Shown here piece by piece: positions 43,727 to 56,843 of a stretch of DNA of 64,000 nucleotides; position 1 is the stretch's first letter; each line of letters opens with the position of its first letter. Origin of the DNA: Siphonodentalium dalli (lineage: Eukaryota > Mollusca > Scaphopoda > Gadilida > Siphonodentaliidae); the NCBI GenBank assembly GCA_032622095.1, contig CP136066.1, positions 145,481,559 to 145,545,558 on the forward strand. Reading direction: 5' to 3'. A program made the position numbers and the translations under genes. The notes below the pieces were generated by a model. The model had not been told where the DNA came from, searched no databases, and saw nothing but the letters and a program-made list of their open reading frames with translations.

Positions 43727-44343
43727 ATTTCAATAAACTTCATCAACATGATATTCTCGTTTTTGTTATATATCTATAAGCGGGGGGAGAGTGAGTGGAT
43801 TATTGGGAATTGTAGAGTGAGAAACGATACGTAATGATAAAAGGCGCATTAAGAGCCCGAAAATTTGAACTTTAAATATTGTTCTGTGTCATTTTAACTT
43901 TCAACCACTGCGCTTGTATTGTAAACATTCATTCATAATGAGTGTCTTGTGTCCCTTTAGAGTGCATTGTGTTCCTTTAATATTCAAACACCAGTGCGTT
44001 TATTGTGTTTCTTTAACATTTTGTTGATTTCCAGCAATCCATTGACATACCAAGGTACAATGTGTACGCGCACGAATAGGTGTGGGTAAGTGGCGCTATA
44101 TGCCATATACTCGATAGACCTATTTACAGTCACAATCGCAAACAATCGAAACATCAGCTTTGTTTAGTCTGATGTTACGTATGTATATACGTGTACACGG
44201 TCTAACGTGTGACCTCTGGTGAAATAGCGATACACGATGCTCAATAACTGCATCGTGATAGAGAAGTAAAGAATAAACGCTCTTTATTATTTATGTAAGA
44301 GCAATGACGTCAAATTATTTCAGGTAAAACATTGTGGAGACAA

Positions 44344-44559
44344 TTATATGATGGAATAGACGGGATGGCGTCTGATGGACTGGTCCGAGTCGCTGTCATC
44401 TTGGCCAATGTCACCATCAGTATGAATGCATATATTCCAGTGTTTATCATCAACATGGTATGAATCATTCTCGACGTGTTGATCATTTTGTCGTTGATTA
44501 CATACAATCAATTGGTACAGCGATAAGCATAACAAATTGAGAATTTCTTGCATCATCAT
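44344..44559 (-). CDS. Hypothetical frame, MMMQEI family, inverted copy (DSDQSIRR form)
   Basis: Mirror of the frames at 31460 and 39923, with Leu for Ile and Val for Ala changes near the N-terminus and at position ~28. No stop. Confidence 0.4.
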   Translation of the reverse strand: MMMQEILNLLCLSLYQLIVCNQRQNDQHVENDSYHVDDKHWNICIHTDGDIGQDDSDSDQSIRRHPVYSII

Positions 44560-44891
44560 GTTTTCAGTTCAAAATAACAATAACATCAAAGTAACTTCAA
44601 GGGTTGCGTGTTACAGCGTGTACATATTATTTGAGCGTATGTATGCATAGTTCGATAAGCTGCTAATATGTACGTGTCATGAGATTATGTGACGTATTAG
44701 CATTAACGCGATAAGCAGCTGAGATTATTGTGGAAAATCTCTTGTCAATCAATTGTAGAAAGATTTTTACCACGATAGAACCCAGAAAGATATTATTATT
44801 GAAAAGATAATCGATTATTCATGCATTTATTGGTAATGACATAATTCAAGTTCACATATGGTAGGATATACAATATTTAAAGTGTTCATTT

Positions 44892-45077
44892 TTAATCCCA
44901 GTCCGAGTCGCTGTCATCTTGGCCAATGTCACCATCAGTATGAATACATATATTCCAGTGTTTATCATCAGCATGGTATGAATCATTCTCGGCGTGTTGG
45001 TCATTTTGTCGTTGATTACATACAATCAATTGGTACAGCGATAAGCATAACAAATAGAAAATTTCTTGCATCATCAT
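44892..45077 (-). CDS. Hypothetical frame, MMMQEI family, inverted copy (DSDWD form)
   Basis: Mirror of the frames at 30942 and 38421, identical to DSDWD, where a base change makes an earlier stop (DWD instead of DWDEK). Confidence 0.4.
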   Translation of the reverse strand: MMMQEIFYLLCLSLYQLIVCNQRQNDQHAENDSYHADDKHWNICIHTDGDIGQDDSDSDWD

Positions 45078-47689
45078 GTTTTCAGTTTGTTCAAAATAAC
45101 AATAACATCAAAGTAACTTCAAGGGTTGCGTGTTACAGCGTGTACATATTATTTGAGCGTATGTATGCATAGTTCGATAAGCTGCTATTATGTACGTGTG
45201 ATAAGATTATGTGACGTATTAGCATTAACGCGATAAGCAGCTGAGATTATTGTGGAAAATCTCTTGCCAAACAAAATATTTTTACCACGATAGAAGACTA
45301 ACGATTCTCGTTCTAAGAACAATAACTCTATAAACGTACGCTCTTCCAATAATTCGCGATAATACACGGATACCATTTATGTTGAAAGATGAATAAAGAG
45401 CGTTGCTTTACTATGAGGTAATACTCCTTATTTGGATGTCGTGTGCTCAGACACGTACACATTGTACAATATATACGTGCATGAATAGGTGTGGGTAAGT
45501 GAGTTGAGATGTGAAGGTGGTTGGGGTAGGGGTGTCGGGGAGGGGAGTATTATGACGTAGGTCTGTGACAAACATTGAGTGGAAAATCTCTTGTCAAACA
45601 AAAGATTTTTACCACGATAGAACCCAGAGAGATATTATTATTGAAAAGATAATCGATTATACATGTATTTATTGGTGATGACATAATTCAAGTTCACATA
45701 TGGTAGGATATACAACATAAGAGTGTCATAACTGATGCTAGTTCCAGTTGACAGAATCAGACATGTCTTCGGATGAATAGACACTGTCCAGTAGGTAGGA
45801 ATATTCATCTGTTACTCAAAATACAGATCCGAGTAACTTCCCTAAAACAGGGTGGGGCGGGGTCATCGACCCCTTTTTTAGCAACGCTTTTTAAAATAAC
45901 CGACTAACGATTCTCGTTCTAAGAACAATAACTCTATAAACGTACGCTCTTCCAATAATTCGCGATAATACACGGATGCAATGTATGCTGAAAGATGAAT
46001 AAAGAGCGTTGCTTTACTATGAGCTAATTCTCCTTATTTGGATGTCTTGTGCTCAGACACGTACACATTGTGTACGCGCATGAATAGGTGCGGGTAAGTG
46101 ATGTGAAGGTGGTTGGGATAGGGGAGGAGGGGAGGGGAGTATTATGACGTAGGTCTGTGACAAACATTGAGTGGAAAATCTCTTGTCAAACAAAAGATTT
46201 TTACCACGATTGAACCCAGCGAGATATTATTATTGAAAAGATAATCGATTATACATGTATTTATTGGTGATGACATAATTCAAGTTCATATATGGTAGGA
46301 TATACAATATTTAAAGTGTTCATTTTTAATCCCAGTTGACAGAATCGTCAGACATTTCTTCGGATGAATAGGCACTGTCCAACAGATATGTGTACTCCTC
46401 CATAAGTTCAATTTCCAGGTCCCAATCCTGGAGCTGGTGTTGGTAACTGTGACATTCTGAACAGGTAAAAGATGATTGTGAGCTAGTACTTCAAAAAATC
46501 GGCTTCTATGTCCCGATATGAACTTTCAGAAGACCAATTGTCTGATCCGCTCTCTGATCCACTCTCTGATATGCTCTCTGATCCGCTGTCGTTATTGATT
46601 CCATAACGTAATGTCTCAGGCCAGTCGAAAATTGGTTGCTCGTCATCTTCATTATATTGAAATTTTTGAAGTTTTTGAAATTTGGAATTTTTTGAAGTTT
46701 TTGAAATTTTTGAATTTTTTGAATTTTTTGAAATTTTTGAAATTTTTGAAATTTTTTGAAATTTTTGAAGTTTTTGAAATTTTTGAAGTTTTTGAATTTT
46801 TTTGGACACACCCATATCGAAAATATACTTACGCCCATTTTTATCAACGATTCTCAAATATATAGTACTATAGTACTAACATACTCAAAATACACTTATG
46901 CCCAATTTTACGATTGGACCCAAAGAGACCCACTATCTTCTTATATCCTCGGGAAAATAGGTTCATATTGGACCTAAATATTGGCATTGGTTCATATTGG
47001 ACTTATTTCGTTCGGATATAAACCCATAGTGGACTTATACCCGTTATTCTGTTGGGTGGCGCGGGCCACAGTAAAAACACATCTATTAAGAGCGTACATC
47101 TGGTGCTGAAATAGGCCCATATTGAGCGTATTTATTTTCTTGTTATTTATTTAATTAAATTTATTATATATCAGATAAGCAGCCAATAAGTCAATTTCAA
47201 CTTAAAGTAAGTCACTTAAAAATCAATATTCGTCTTTTCCAAACTAATATACAATGTCAATATTAATCAATGGGGAAGAACTCGATCATAAAAGTATTTT
47301 TCAATAGAGGAAAACGATTTATTATTGTTTCTGTGAAAATTAATAGACGTCGTTAGATTGAGTTTAATGTAATATAGTGAGAGATAACACTATCGTAGAA
47401 ATCAGTTTTGAACACGTGGACCTTGACATTTCAAGGCGATCATGGATAATTATGTCGGCCATTGCATGTGTTTCCATAAACCATTGTAAACTTTCAGGTA
47501 TAGTTATTCAATTATTCACGATACACACAATTTAATGTAAAATTACCCGATTATTAGCCATCGTTACCATGGAAACACAAATTTATCAACTTTTTTCTAA
47601 TTAGATTTTTCTATAAAAATAAACATATTGTAATGCAGTAGAAATGCAGTTATCAAGTATACCAAAAGTTGCAATTAGTTCCGGGTTGG

Positions 47690-47722
<33 letters not shown>

Positions 47723-48379
47723 GTGTTAGAATTTTTTTTCTGAAACGTATGCTGGGGGTGGTGGGTGTCAAAATAAGCCCAAAGCAATTTTTTCCGTGAC
47801 AAAGTTAGTTTTTTTCCTTCACACCTTTTATTAGATTTTTACTAGTTTGTACTGCTTTGTAACACTAAGAAATCAATAATAAGGAACTGCAGCAACACTA
47901 AACACGCTAGGGCCATTGGATGTTGGTGTGTGCCTCTTTAGGACAAGGGAAAGTATTCTTAATGCAGCTGAATCGCCCATGCAGTATTCTATGTAATTAA
48001 CATCAAATAAGGATAACTTTAAAGATATAAATTTAATGCCAAATCTGGACATTAAACACTGATGTATACACTGATGTATAAAGAAAAAAACATGTAACAT
48101 ACCTAGACTTGTGAGTGGATAACACAATTATCTCATATGTGACAAAAGCGATAGAAAATGGTAATAATTCACAATCTCGTGTAGTCATGAATGAGTTAAT
48201 ACAGGTTTCTACTAAAAGTGTAGGTTTGTTTTTTATTATATGCTTTACTCTCACATGCTACACTTGAGCAGTCCAATATAAATAATGCATTTTCTGAACT
48301 CATACAAGATTCATGAATTCATACAAGATAAACTGTGAACGTTATAAAATTCCTAACCAATCCTGACCAATCTGAATCA

Positions 48380-49750
48380 ATTGGAATCAAGAGGAATAAC
48401 TCTATCCTGTTTGTCATATTTTGTCAAAATTTTATTGTAAACTTTGGAAGCTCAGTATTTTGTGAGAAATTAAAGCTTTTTTCTTTCTTGGACACTCAGC
48501 TATATTGTTTTTACTGTGATTTTGCCAAGTGTCGGAATGATCAGCTTGGGGTATTTTAATGTACTCACCATTATTTGTGCTCTGGATCGGTAAGCAGACT
48601 ATTCAACCACCTACATGTTACTAGGGACAAAATCCACTGCAGTCAAGAATATACTGCTAGAGACCAGTCCTGCTGTTCATTACTAGATTCACTGAATCTC
48701 AATGTATGAGGTTTTGTCCTGGTTTTCTCTGTATGTTTGTGTTTTGCGTTCCACAAGGGGTGGGTGTCAAAACATGGCTGGAAAAAACTCTATGAAATGG
48801 AAAAAATTTGGGGTCGGGAGTGGGTGGGTCCAAAAAGTGGTCATCGGCAAAAAAGTAGCATACGTGTCTGGAAAAAATTTCCGACCCCCCCCCCCCGGGT
48901 TGGCCCACTTCTTCGACCAGATCGCCTGTACTACTATATTTCACCAGGCCTTAGACCATTGTGGTGGATTCAAATAGCCCCACAAATCGTATATACACAA
49001 TACCTGATTACTTTGTCTCAACCAGTTGATCATCAACGTCAACTCATACCAATTTCGGTCTTATATTCAAGTGAACGTGAGGTCAACGACCCTTTTTTCT
49101 CATAACCTAAAATACCTATATTTGAATATATGACAATTGGGAATAGCATCTGAGTAAAATGTGGACCTGAAATCACATATAAACTGATATTTCGTCTCAC
49201 TCAGAAATGGCGTCTTCTGATTTGCCAAGAGCTGCATGTGTTCTATTTGGTGTAGTGTCGTGCTAAATTTAGCACACACAGTGGCAACAATCTCCAGAAC
49301 ATAATTATATACAGAAATATGTCCATCAATTTACAAAAGCGTTTCTAAATGAAATTAAAACTTTACACCAAACAATTTATTCGCAGGAACGACGTCAACT
49401 TGCGAAGTGGAAACATTCGGTTGAATTCACATTGTGATACAGTTTCGGGTTTGCGTGAATTCATTTATTGAACTAGATTTCAACACATTCTTGCGACGAG
49501 TATGTTTCTCTTAAACTGTTTATCGGTAAGTGGATAATCATATTTGTAAAATGGGTTGTACTTGATTTCTGTTAACGTCTTATGAAGGCCATTTGAACAT
49601 CAGTTCGTGTTGGTAGGATACGGTTATGTAGTATGCATAACGGTTGTTATTAATTGTTCGGTGAAATATTAACATAATATATGAATTTCGCGTTCCATGT
49701 GTATTGATAAAATACATTGTGGTTAAACATAGTTACATTTCCATTCATAG
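48380..49750. other. Unique-looking stretch with one G/C-tract repeat
   Basis: No gene recognised. 48755-48905 holds a copy of the G-tract family: GGGGTGGGTGTCAAAACATGG, then GCATACGTGTCTGGAAAAAA, then a C-run (48885-48897) and GGGTTGGCCCAC. The same ending occurs inside the giant units near 28340-28400. 48906-49750 has no recognised feature. Confidence 0.55.
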
Positions 49751-49847
49751 TGCACCAGCTCAACCACCTCAACAACAACATCGACCACAAGTACAACAAT
49801 ATCGACAACAAGCACAATCACGTCAACGACGACCATTCAACCAACAG
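49751..49847 (+). CDS. Possible internal exon, Gln/Pro-rich
   Basis: A 97-bp open segment reads APAQPPQQQHRPQVQQYRQQ, then AQSRQRRPFNQQ. It is preceded by a pyrimidine-rich stretch ending TTCCATTCATAG and followed by GTATAC, so both splice borders are possible. The AACAACAACA content is much weaker than a microsatellite and the codons vary. It could be an exon of a gene whose other exons are outside the repeats, perhaps the gene ending at 63.7 kb, or merely a decayed CAA repeat. 97 bp leaves a frame phase of 1. Confidence 0.3.
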
Positions 49848-50329
49848 GTATACATATTTCTATTAATCAGATATGACAGTTTTGTCGGCCGTTTATCGAA
49901 CTATGTGCATATCGCTTCAAATTTCACTTCAACCGAGTAATATCATTTTACGACATCACACATCCGAGTAATATCGTTTTACGATATGGCGGAAATCTAC
50001 TTCACTGCTAAATTGATGTGTAAATATCGATTTTTTAAATGTCACTCAGTTGGAAGAGTTGTCAGTTACTAAGAGTTGATTTAATTCATAAAAAGGGTAT
50101 TACTTTTTTTGAATACGTAAGATGTTTTTATTACAGTATTTTACCCTTTTATCTGGCCGCACTTCAATTGTGAAGATCGAAAGCTTTATTGAAATAGTCA
50201 ATTGTACATCTATAAAAAGAACAACATATTTATCGGTAATTTAAGCTGGCACAATCTAACATCGTTGACTCAGAATTATTATTTTATATCACCGGGTCGG
50301 AATGCATGAACAAAGTGCAGACCATATCG

Positions 50330-50740
50330 TTAAAGATGCATAATTCCATTTAACGCCCATAAATTACTATTTCTTCGGCTTCGGGGGTAAACAATATTAG
50401 ACTGGAGTCGATGAGCTCAACCATCAAAGCCCAGAGTGATCAGACTTCGTGTTTGAAATCTGTTATTTTTCACCACCTCGAATATTTGGCGGCCTGGCAA
50501 ATATTCGACGAATGCCGGCCGGCATACTCTCGATACCAAATTGCGTTGAACAAAATGTTGGTATATATAATACTTTTGGGACAATGTTCTACTATAGTTG
50601 ACAGTGATTAGCATTATTTTTCGGCAATTAATCGATTCTGATAACTGAAGCGGCATTTCAAGAAATGTTGTTGTTGTTGTTTTTGTTTTTGGAGTCTGCT
50701 GATATGGGGACAATCGAATCGGATATTGTACATTTGAAGT
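50330..50740 (+). repeat. R1 repeat, nearly full copy
   Basis: Same landmarks as the 20266 copy (AAATTACTATTTCTTCGGCT, TATTTTTCACCACCTCGAAT, TTTGGCGGCCTGGCAAATAT). It then continues into TGAACAAAATGTTG, TATAGTTGACAGT and AAGAAATGTTGTTGTTGTTG, which match the 61030 copy. The ends are eroded. 50741-51012 has no recognised feature. Confidence 0.7.
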
Positions 50741-51012
50741 TTCCTCTCCGTTTTCACGCCAATTCGTAAACAATTTCCGAGCCAATTTTCCGATCACCAG
50801 GAAAATGGAACAACCAGGATCACACTGCTCAACCGAATCTTAGTGATATGTTACCGTGGCCGTAATCAGCTCAGAGGTTGTGTCAGCTCTTCAAAATCTG
50901 TCTAGATCAGATTATCCACATACCTTCAATTATCGTATAGGTCTAATCAGACAACGTTATAACACATATGGCCTCAGTTACTCCACAATTCTCTCTCACT
51001 GATCCCATAAGT

Positions 51013-51514
51013 TTAAAGGCACGTGAGGCCTTAGTTGTCGAAAATATTCATATTTGTTCCAATCACCGTAAACAGAAAAACATTAAAACGCATACAGTTT
51101 CGTTCATATATACCATGACCATCGCGTAAACAGCATGTTATCATAAAGATTTAGTATATGTTACCTAAGCAAGAGCCTGATTGTGTTACAGAAGACAGCA
51201 CAATGCTGCTGGCTAATCACACACAAATTGCATAAACGCTCTTTGTTCGTTCCATATCAGGAATTCACCAACAAAGAACGCTCTTTATGTTTACCATCAT
51301 AATATAAACAAACACCAGAAAAGTAACTTTTTATGCTTTTGTTTACATAACAATGGTCAAATATATGACAATAACATACTGTTTATGCGATATTTCTTAT
51401 TTGTAGACGGACAAAGTCTGTCTACATTTTGTTGTTCTTTCTGTTTGTGGCAGTTTTTGACGGGTGGAAATATTTTCACAGGATACCCACCGCCAAGGCC
51501 AACCGTACCTTTAA
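51013..51514 (-). repeat. MITE-A copy 3
   Basis: Flanked by TTAA (51013-51016 and 51511-51514), same orientation as copy 2, no retroelement nearby. This shows that the element can exist on its own. Directly followed by an R1 terminus. Confidence 0.8.
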
Positions 51515-51665
51515 ATGTACTCAATCCGATCAGACGCTCCTAAATTACTATTTCTTTGGCTTCGGGGGTAAAAAAATATTTGATTCTAGTTGAGGAACCC
51601 ATCCATCAAAGCTAAGAGTGATCAGATATCGATTTTTTAATTTGGTTATTTCTCGAGATGTGTAA
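51515..51665 (+). repeat. R1 repeat, 5' part
   Basis: Starts with the R1 terminus (ATGTACTCAATCCGATCAGACG) directly at the end of MITE-A copy 3 and continues through AAATTACTATTTCTTTGGCT and GGAACCCATCCATCAAAGCT, then diverges near 51660. MITE-A appears inserted into, or next to, its TTAA end. Confidence 0.65.
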
Positions 51666-53450
51666 TAATATGTGACCCCGAAACACGTGGTCAAACGGAG
51701 GGTCTTTGACAGAATTGACCCTACCGCAATTAGCTGTGTGAGCCAATGAGATAATTGCATTATACAGTCTGGAGCAATGGTCGCTTCTGCGAACAGGCGG
51801 TTAGACAAAAAGACTCATTGTACCGGCTTACTCTATGTCGCTTTGATTTTGTTTTGTATAAAAGAGTATTGGTTTCAATTAAGTTGACACAATATAATAA
51901 TATAACAGTAACAGAATCCGAAAGCTTCGCCCTATGGGCTTTTTGGATTAGTAAATTATGAAATGTCACGCTGAGCCAGAGAGATGACAAATGGAAATAT
52001 GATGAGGGGATTATGCAGGGCTAGATAAGCTTATTAGTTAAAACTATCAAATCAAACTATGTACACATTTGAGATAATGGACCACATAGTGTTATAATCT
52101 CCAAGGGATTATTTGTTGGGGAAAGAGGGACACTAAAATGGCCAAAGTATATGACAGCACCTGTTAAATTCACCTGTTGTCGATTAATACAGGTTGATTA
52201 GGGCGCCTCTTCCTGGTAGCTTTCGGATTTGTGATGGTTAGATTTGGTACATTATACAGCATTTATTGGTATATTTTGTGAATAAATGGTATTCATGGCA
52301 TTTATACGTGGACTTACATACACAAACATTATGACAGACCAATGGAATATTAGGGAACTGTGATATGAAAACTAATTTCTCAATATACTGAAACATGTTT
52401 GTTCTATACGCGTAATGTGCCAATTATGAAGATTATTAATTGTTATTATAACATTTTATTTTTTTTAATTTAAATGCCTTTATTAATTCCTTAGATATAT
52501 AAGTCACGTTTTTACATAGCCCATACACACCCACGTGGCAGGGATAAGGGCGTTCTTTTTGTCTGAAATAAAAGGATTATTATATATTTGTACTGATGTT
52601 GTTCCACAACGTCCTTCTTGGTAATAGGGTGGTCTGCTCTACGTCATTGTGGGAAAATTATTGCAGGTTACAACACACAGAGGTTCCATACATACGGCAA
52701 ACAGTCCCTATATTATTCTAGGACATATATAAATACTATATAGCAATATATGCCGTATGTATTGGAACCTATGTATATGGCATTGCCCCCACTTTCTGTA
52801 TAGGCGTGGTATTTTCAAATTCTAAATTAGTGACTAAGGAGTTAATAAAGGAAAAACAAATATCAGATGCTTTGGTTTATCGGGAAGGATGGTGGGCTGC
52901 TACGTACGTACAGATAGATAGTTTAGTCAAAGAGGTTGAAGGCGGTCGATGACAAAACCATCTCCATATATTATCAATACGTTCACGTTCTTAAGTCCAG
53001 TATAGGATCCAATATTGCCCATCTATTAGAATATGTATCATTATCCAGAAAAAAACAATCAGTTATCCAGAAAAAAACAATCAATTATGACATGGAACAC
53101 TTTTTGATACCAGTATGGTGCATATTCGAATAAGTACAAAAAACTGACTACAACGGATGAAAACATACAAGTCCTCGAATTTTTATCGAAATAGGGAAAT
53201 TGTATGGTACACCATCGATAAATTGATAGATCGTGCGTCTATTGTGAAGAGATATATTATAATACCATTGAATATTTATTATGTGTTACATATCCAGGTT
53301 GACAAGAACAGTGAATATCCGAAATTATCGAACAATTTATCTCAAAATCGACGCCATGTGCAGGTTCATTTTTCATCATGCTTCGGTGGTAATTTGCCCC
53401 AATAAAGAGCTTGTCGTCGCAAATAAACATTGAAACTGAATGTATGTAGC
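51666..53450. other. Non-coding stretch with a small hairpin
   Basis: Nothing gene-like recognised. At 52681-52770 a ~90-bp inverted repeat begins AGGTTCCATACATACGGCA, and its right arm is the inverse with one inserted base. This is a possible miniature TIR element. A short tandem repeat (CAGTTATCCAGAAAAAAACAAT) occurs twice near 53040-53080. Confidence 0.55.
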
Positions 53451-56400
53451 CTAGAAGAATAGGCGTCTCGTTGCCTTCACATCTAAAAATAGAATCTTTG
53501 GGGTCTAAAATTGGTTGTACTAAAATATTCCCAAAATTTCAAAAACCCAAAAAATATCAAAACCCCAAAACAAATTTCAAAACTTCCAAAAATTATTTTT
53601 TCCAAAAAATTTCAAAATCCCAAAAAATTTTAAAACCCCAAAATTTCAAAAGAAAAAATTTCAAAACCCTCAAAATTATTTCTCTAAAAAAAGTGTAAAT
53701 AAAAAATTTATAACGAGTTTTCGGTTTCTGATAATCTCGATATTAAAAAAATGTCGAATGTTAAATTATTTGCGCGTAATATATTTCGTTATTTTTTTTT
53801 GTTCAACCAATGTTTCAATGTATTTATTAATCGATGTTTAGAAAATAGCTTTATTGGACATTGTGACCATCGATATGAATGCATACATTCCAGTGTTTTA
53901 TCGGACGCAGTTCATATAATTGTCATACCTGAAAATAGACACCATTACTTTTACATAAATAATAAAGAGCGTTTATTCTTTACACTCTCTCTATCCCAGA
54001 TGAAGTTATTGAGTATATGACAGGTGTGTATTATCGTGAATTATTGGAAGTATTGAGATGTACTATGTTGAATCACTAACGGTCGAAAATTGTAATGTGA
54101 AATTACAACCCTCCAGAATGAATTGTCATATTCGCTGTACACGCAATCACACACGCGACATTGGTGGTAACAATGTGTCTTTCACACCTTTGCTTTACCA
54201 AATGAATTATATTATTTCCCCGGTCACAGTTATATGCTATTCAGAAAACATATCGATTTAATGTCTGAACAAACGGGTTAGTATCAATTAAGGTTGATAA
54301 ACTGTGTCATTCACACGATAATTAGTTAGCCAAAACATGCATACATATTACGTCAGGTCGTGAGACACTCAATTATAGAAATTGCTTTGATGACATTGTT
54401 ATAACAACATTACGTAATAACCCCTTATCACTCCATTCACACTTACGATCATATGCCGAAAACTCCAGGTAGCACCGATGATGTAACATTATATCACTGC
54501 TATTGTACCAATGATAGGTTCAGACATGTTCGATGTTTAGAAATAGATATTAACAATTGTTAAATGTGCAGGTGTTCTCAGCGGGGGGAACACAGGGTTA
54601 CGTAATAATAACCAGTTAAACAACTAATGTTGCCTCGTCCGTACAAAACCAATTATCGGCCTATTCATACATTACGTTCATATATATAATCTTATATAAT
54701 GTTACGTCATCCCGGCTTGCATATGTTCGGGATTTTATGGTATAAAAATATAGATTACTAAGCTGTATTCCATATAGTGAATAGACGCCGTTGTAATCAC
54801 TACTCAGGACTTGTCGAAAAATGGCTGAAGAAATAATGACACCTCTGACTTTAATGTCTGAACAAACGGGTTAGTATCAATTAAGGTTGATAAACTGTGT
54901 CATTCACACGATAATTAGTTAGCCAAAACATGCATACGTCCAGGACACTCAATTATAGAAATTGCTTTGATGACATTGTTATAACAACATTACGTAATAA
55001 CCACTTATCGCCCCACATTCATACTTACGCTTTGGACATTTTATCAGTTTATCACGTGATCACTAAATGTGGCAATCGGGTATCCACCGATGCCTGCAAT
55101 ATATTATTTATAATAATTGGACTCATTGATCTCACGTGAATAATACTCTTAGTTGTTCCAATAAAATAGTTATCAAATTCGATCACCAATAGATTTGACT
55201 GTGGAATGTAATGACCTTTAACTTATTTATCGATCTAAAGGGACACTCATTATGAATGAATGTTAACAATACAAGCGCACGAACGAAGAGCGTTGAACAT
55301 ATACGAAATTACTACACGAATGAATTGAACCTTGAAATTTATATTTCACATCTTACCAACAACAGCTACAGACATAATCATAGTATTATACTGTCTTGCA
55401 TGTACACACGCTATGACATCATTAAAGGTGGACAATCCACTCACGGTGTGACAACAGATACGGACATAGGCATAGTGTTATACAGTCTTCTATGTACCCA
55501 CGCTATGACACCATTAACGTACATTGGATGTTAGGTCTATGACTCTTGAGTATGCACCAATCAATGAGCAAATGAGCAATAAAAATGAGCAAATGAGCAA
55601 AAAAATGAGCAAATGAGCAAGAAAATGAGCAAATGAGCAATAAAAATGAGCAAATGAGCAAAAAAATGAGCAAATGAGCAAGAAAATGAGCAAATGAGCA
55701 ATAAAAATGAGCAAATGAGCAAAAAAATGAGCAAATGAGCATAAAAATGAGCAAATGAGCAAGAAAATGAGCAAATGAGCAAGAAAATGAGCAAATGAGC
55801 AATAAAAATGAGCAAATGAGCAAAAAAATGAGCAAATGAGCATAAAAATGAGCAAATGAGCAAGAAAATGAGCAAATGAGCAAGAAAATGAGCAAATGAG
55901 CAATAAAAATGAGCAAATGAGCAAAAAAATTAGCAAATGAGCAAGAAAATGAGCAAATGAGCAATAAAAATGAGCAAATGAGCAAATAAATGAGTAAATG
56001 AGCAAAAAAATGAGCAATAAAATGAGCAAATGAGCAATAAAAATGAGCAAATGAGGAAAAAAATGGGCATACCTGTATGTAGGCCTACCAGTGGATGAAT
56101 AGTCTGCCGGAGAAGTACTGTGTAGACAGGTCTTGTCGGTAAGAGAGTCAGACGATAAGTGAAGGCTCGGCTATTAAAACATAGTAATGCGATAGCGAAC
56201 ATCAAACGAGTCTGCGCACGCATATCTGTCAAAGGATACAATGGCAGTCATTGGTCAATTTATCCCCGGTGTCAGCTCAGTACCCAATCGGGACGAAGCC
56301 GAAGGTCAACTCATTTTTTTTGCTCATTATAGTACGTCACTTGGACATTTTATCAGTTTATCACGTGATCACTAAATGTGGCAATCGGGTATCCACCGAT

Positions 56401-56843
56401 GCCTGCAATTTATTATTTATAATAATTGGACTCATTGATCTCACGTAAATAATACTCTTAGTTGTTCCAATAAAATAGTTATCAAATTCGATCACCAATA
56501 GATTTGACTGTGGAATATAATGACCTTTAACTTATTTATCGATCTATGTTAGAACATGGTCTTAACAAAAAACTTGACCATAACAAAAATTACCTTACAT
56601 TTATGCATGAATCTAATTAGACCATACGTAAATATTGTCAGCTTATCGTCTGATGAGCAAATCCGATGTTTATCAAAAATAGTGCAACTTCCAGTTGGTA
56701 ATTACTCTTACGAATGAAGAGCGTTGAACATATACGAAATTACTACACGAATGAACTGAAATTTATATTTTCACATCTTACCAACAACAGATACAGACAT
56801 AGTCATAGTGTTATACTATCTTACATGTACCCATGCTATGACA
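53451..56843 (+). repeat. Second palindrome, left arm (3.4 kb)
   Basis: Paired positions sum to about 114322 throughout (for example 53471 with 60853, 54058 with 60264, 55256 with 59066), so the arms are collinear and almost free of indels. Content from the outside: the CTAGAAGAATAGGCGTCTCG border, a TTCAAAA array (53530-53690), a region similar to the KHWN block of the first palindrome (53840-53930), AATAAAGAGCGTTTATT (53961-53977), and VYYRELLE (54028-54052). Then come two copies of a ~100-bp block (TGTCTGAACAAACGGGTTAG at about 54262 and 54855), a GAGCAA array (55560-56050) and CATGCTATGAC blocks. Confidence 0.92.
55563..56052. repeat. ATGAGCAA array, left arm
   Basis: About 490 bp of AAAATGAGCAAATGAGCAA units, period 20-22, with A-run length and AAG/AAT variants. 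Inverse copy at 58263-58760. Same word family as the GAGCAA array at the axis of the first palindrome. Long Leu/Ile/Cys/Ser/Phe frames across it in three frames are repeat products. Confidence 0.9.

Larger units (their letters stand above)
42518..48379 (-). repeat. Inverted arm of the giant palindrome
   Basis: Reverse complement of unit 2 and its inner extension: matches run from the axis outward to GATTCAGATTGGTCAGGATT (about 35200 on the left, 48379 on the right). The match then stops at the edge of the TTCAAAAA array. It lacks the hAT, the fold-back and the Helitrons. It differs from units 1/2 by scattered substitutions and small indels, so it is older than the tandem duplication. Frames equivalent to those of the left arm lie on minus at 43038-43274, 44344-44559, 44892-45077, 45188-45376 and 46483-46857. 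Confidence 0.9.

Noticed and set aside
55503-56050. Long Leu/Ile/Cys/Ser/Phe frames that look like membrane proteins (and their mirror at 58272-58819)
   Set aside because: Three overlapping frames all open because the ATGAGCAA unit lacks stops on one strand; no start or family features.
55563-56052. CRISPR-like array (regular repeats with short spacers)
   Set aside because: Units are contiguous low-complexity words without unique spacers, in an animal genome.
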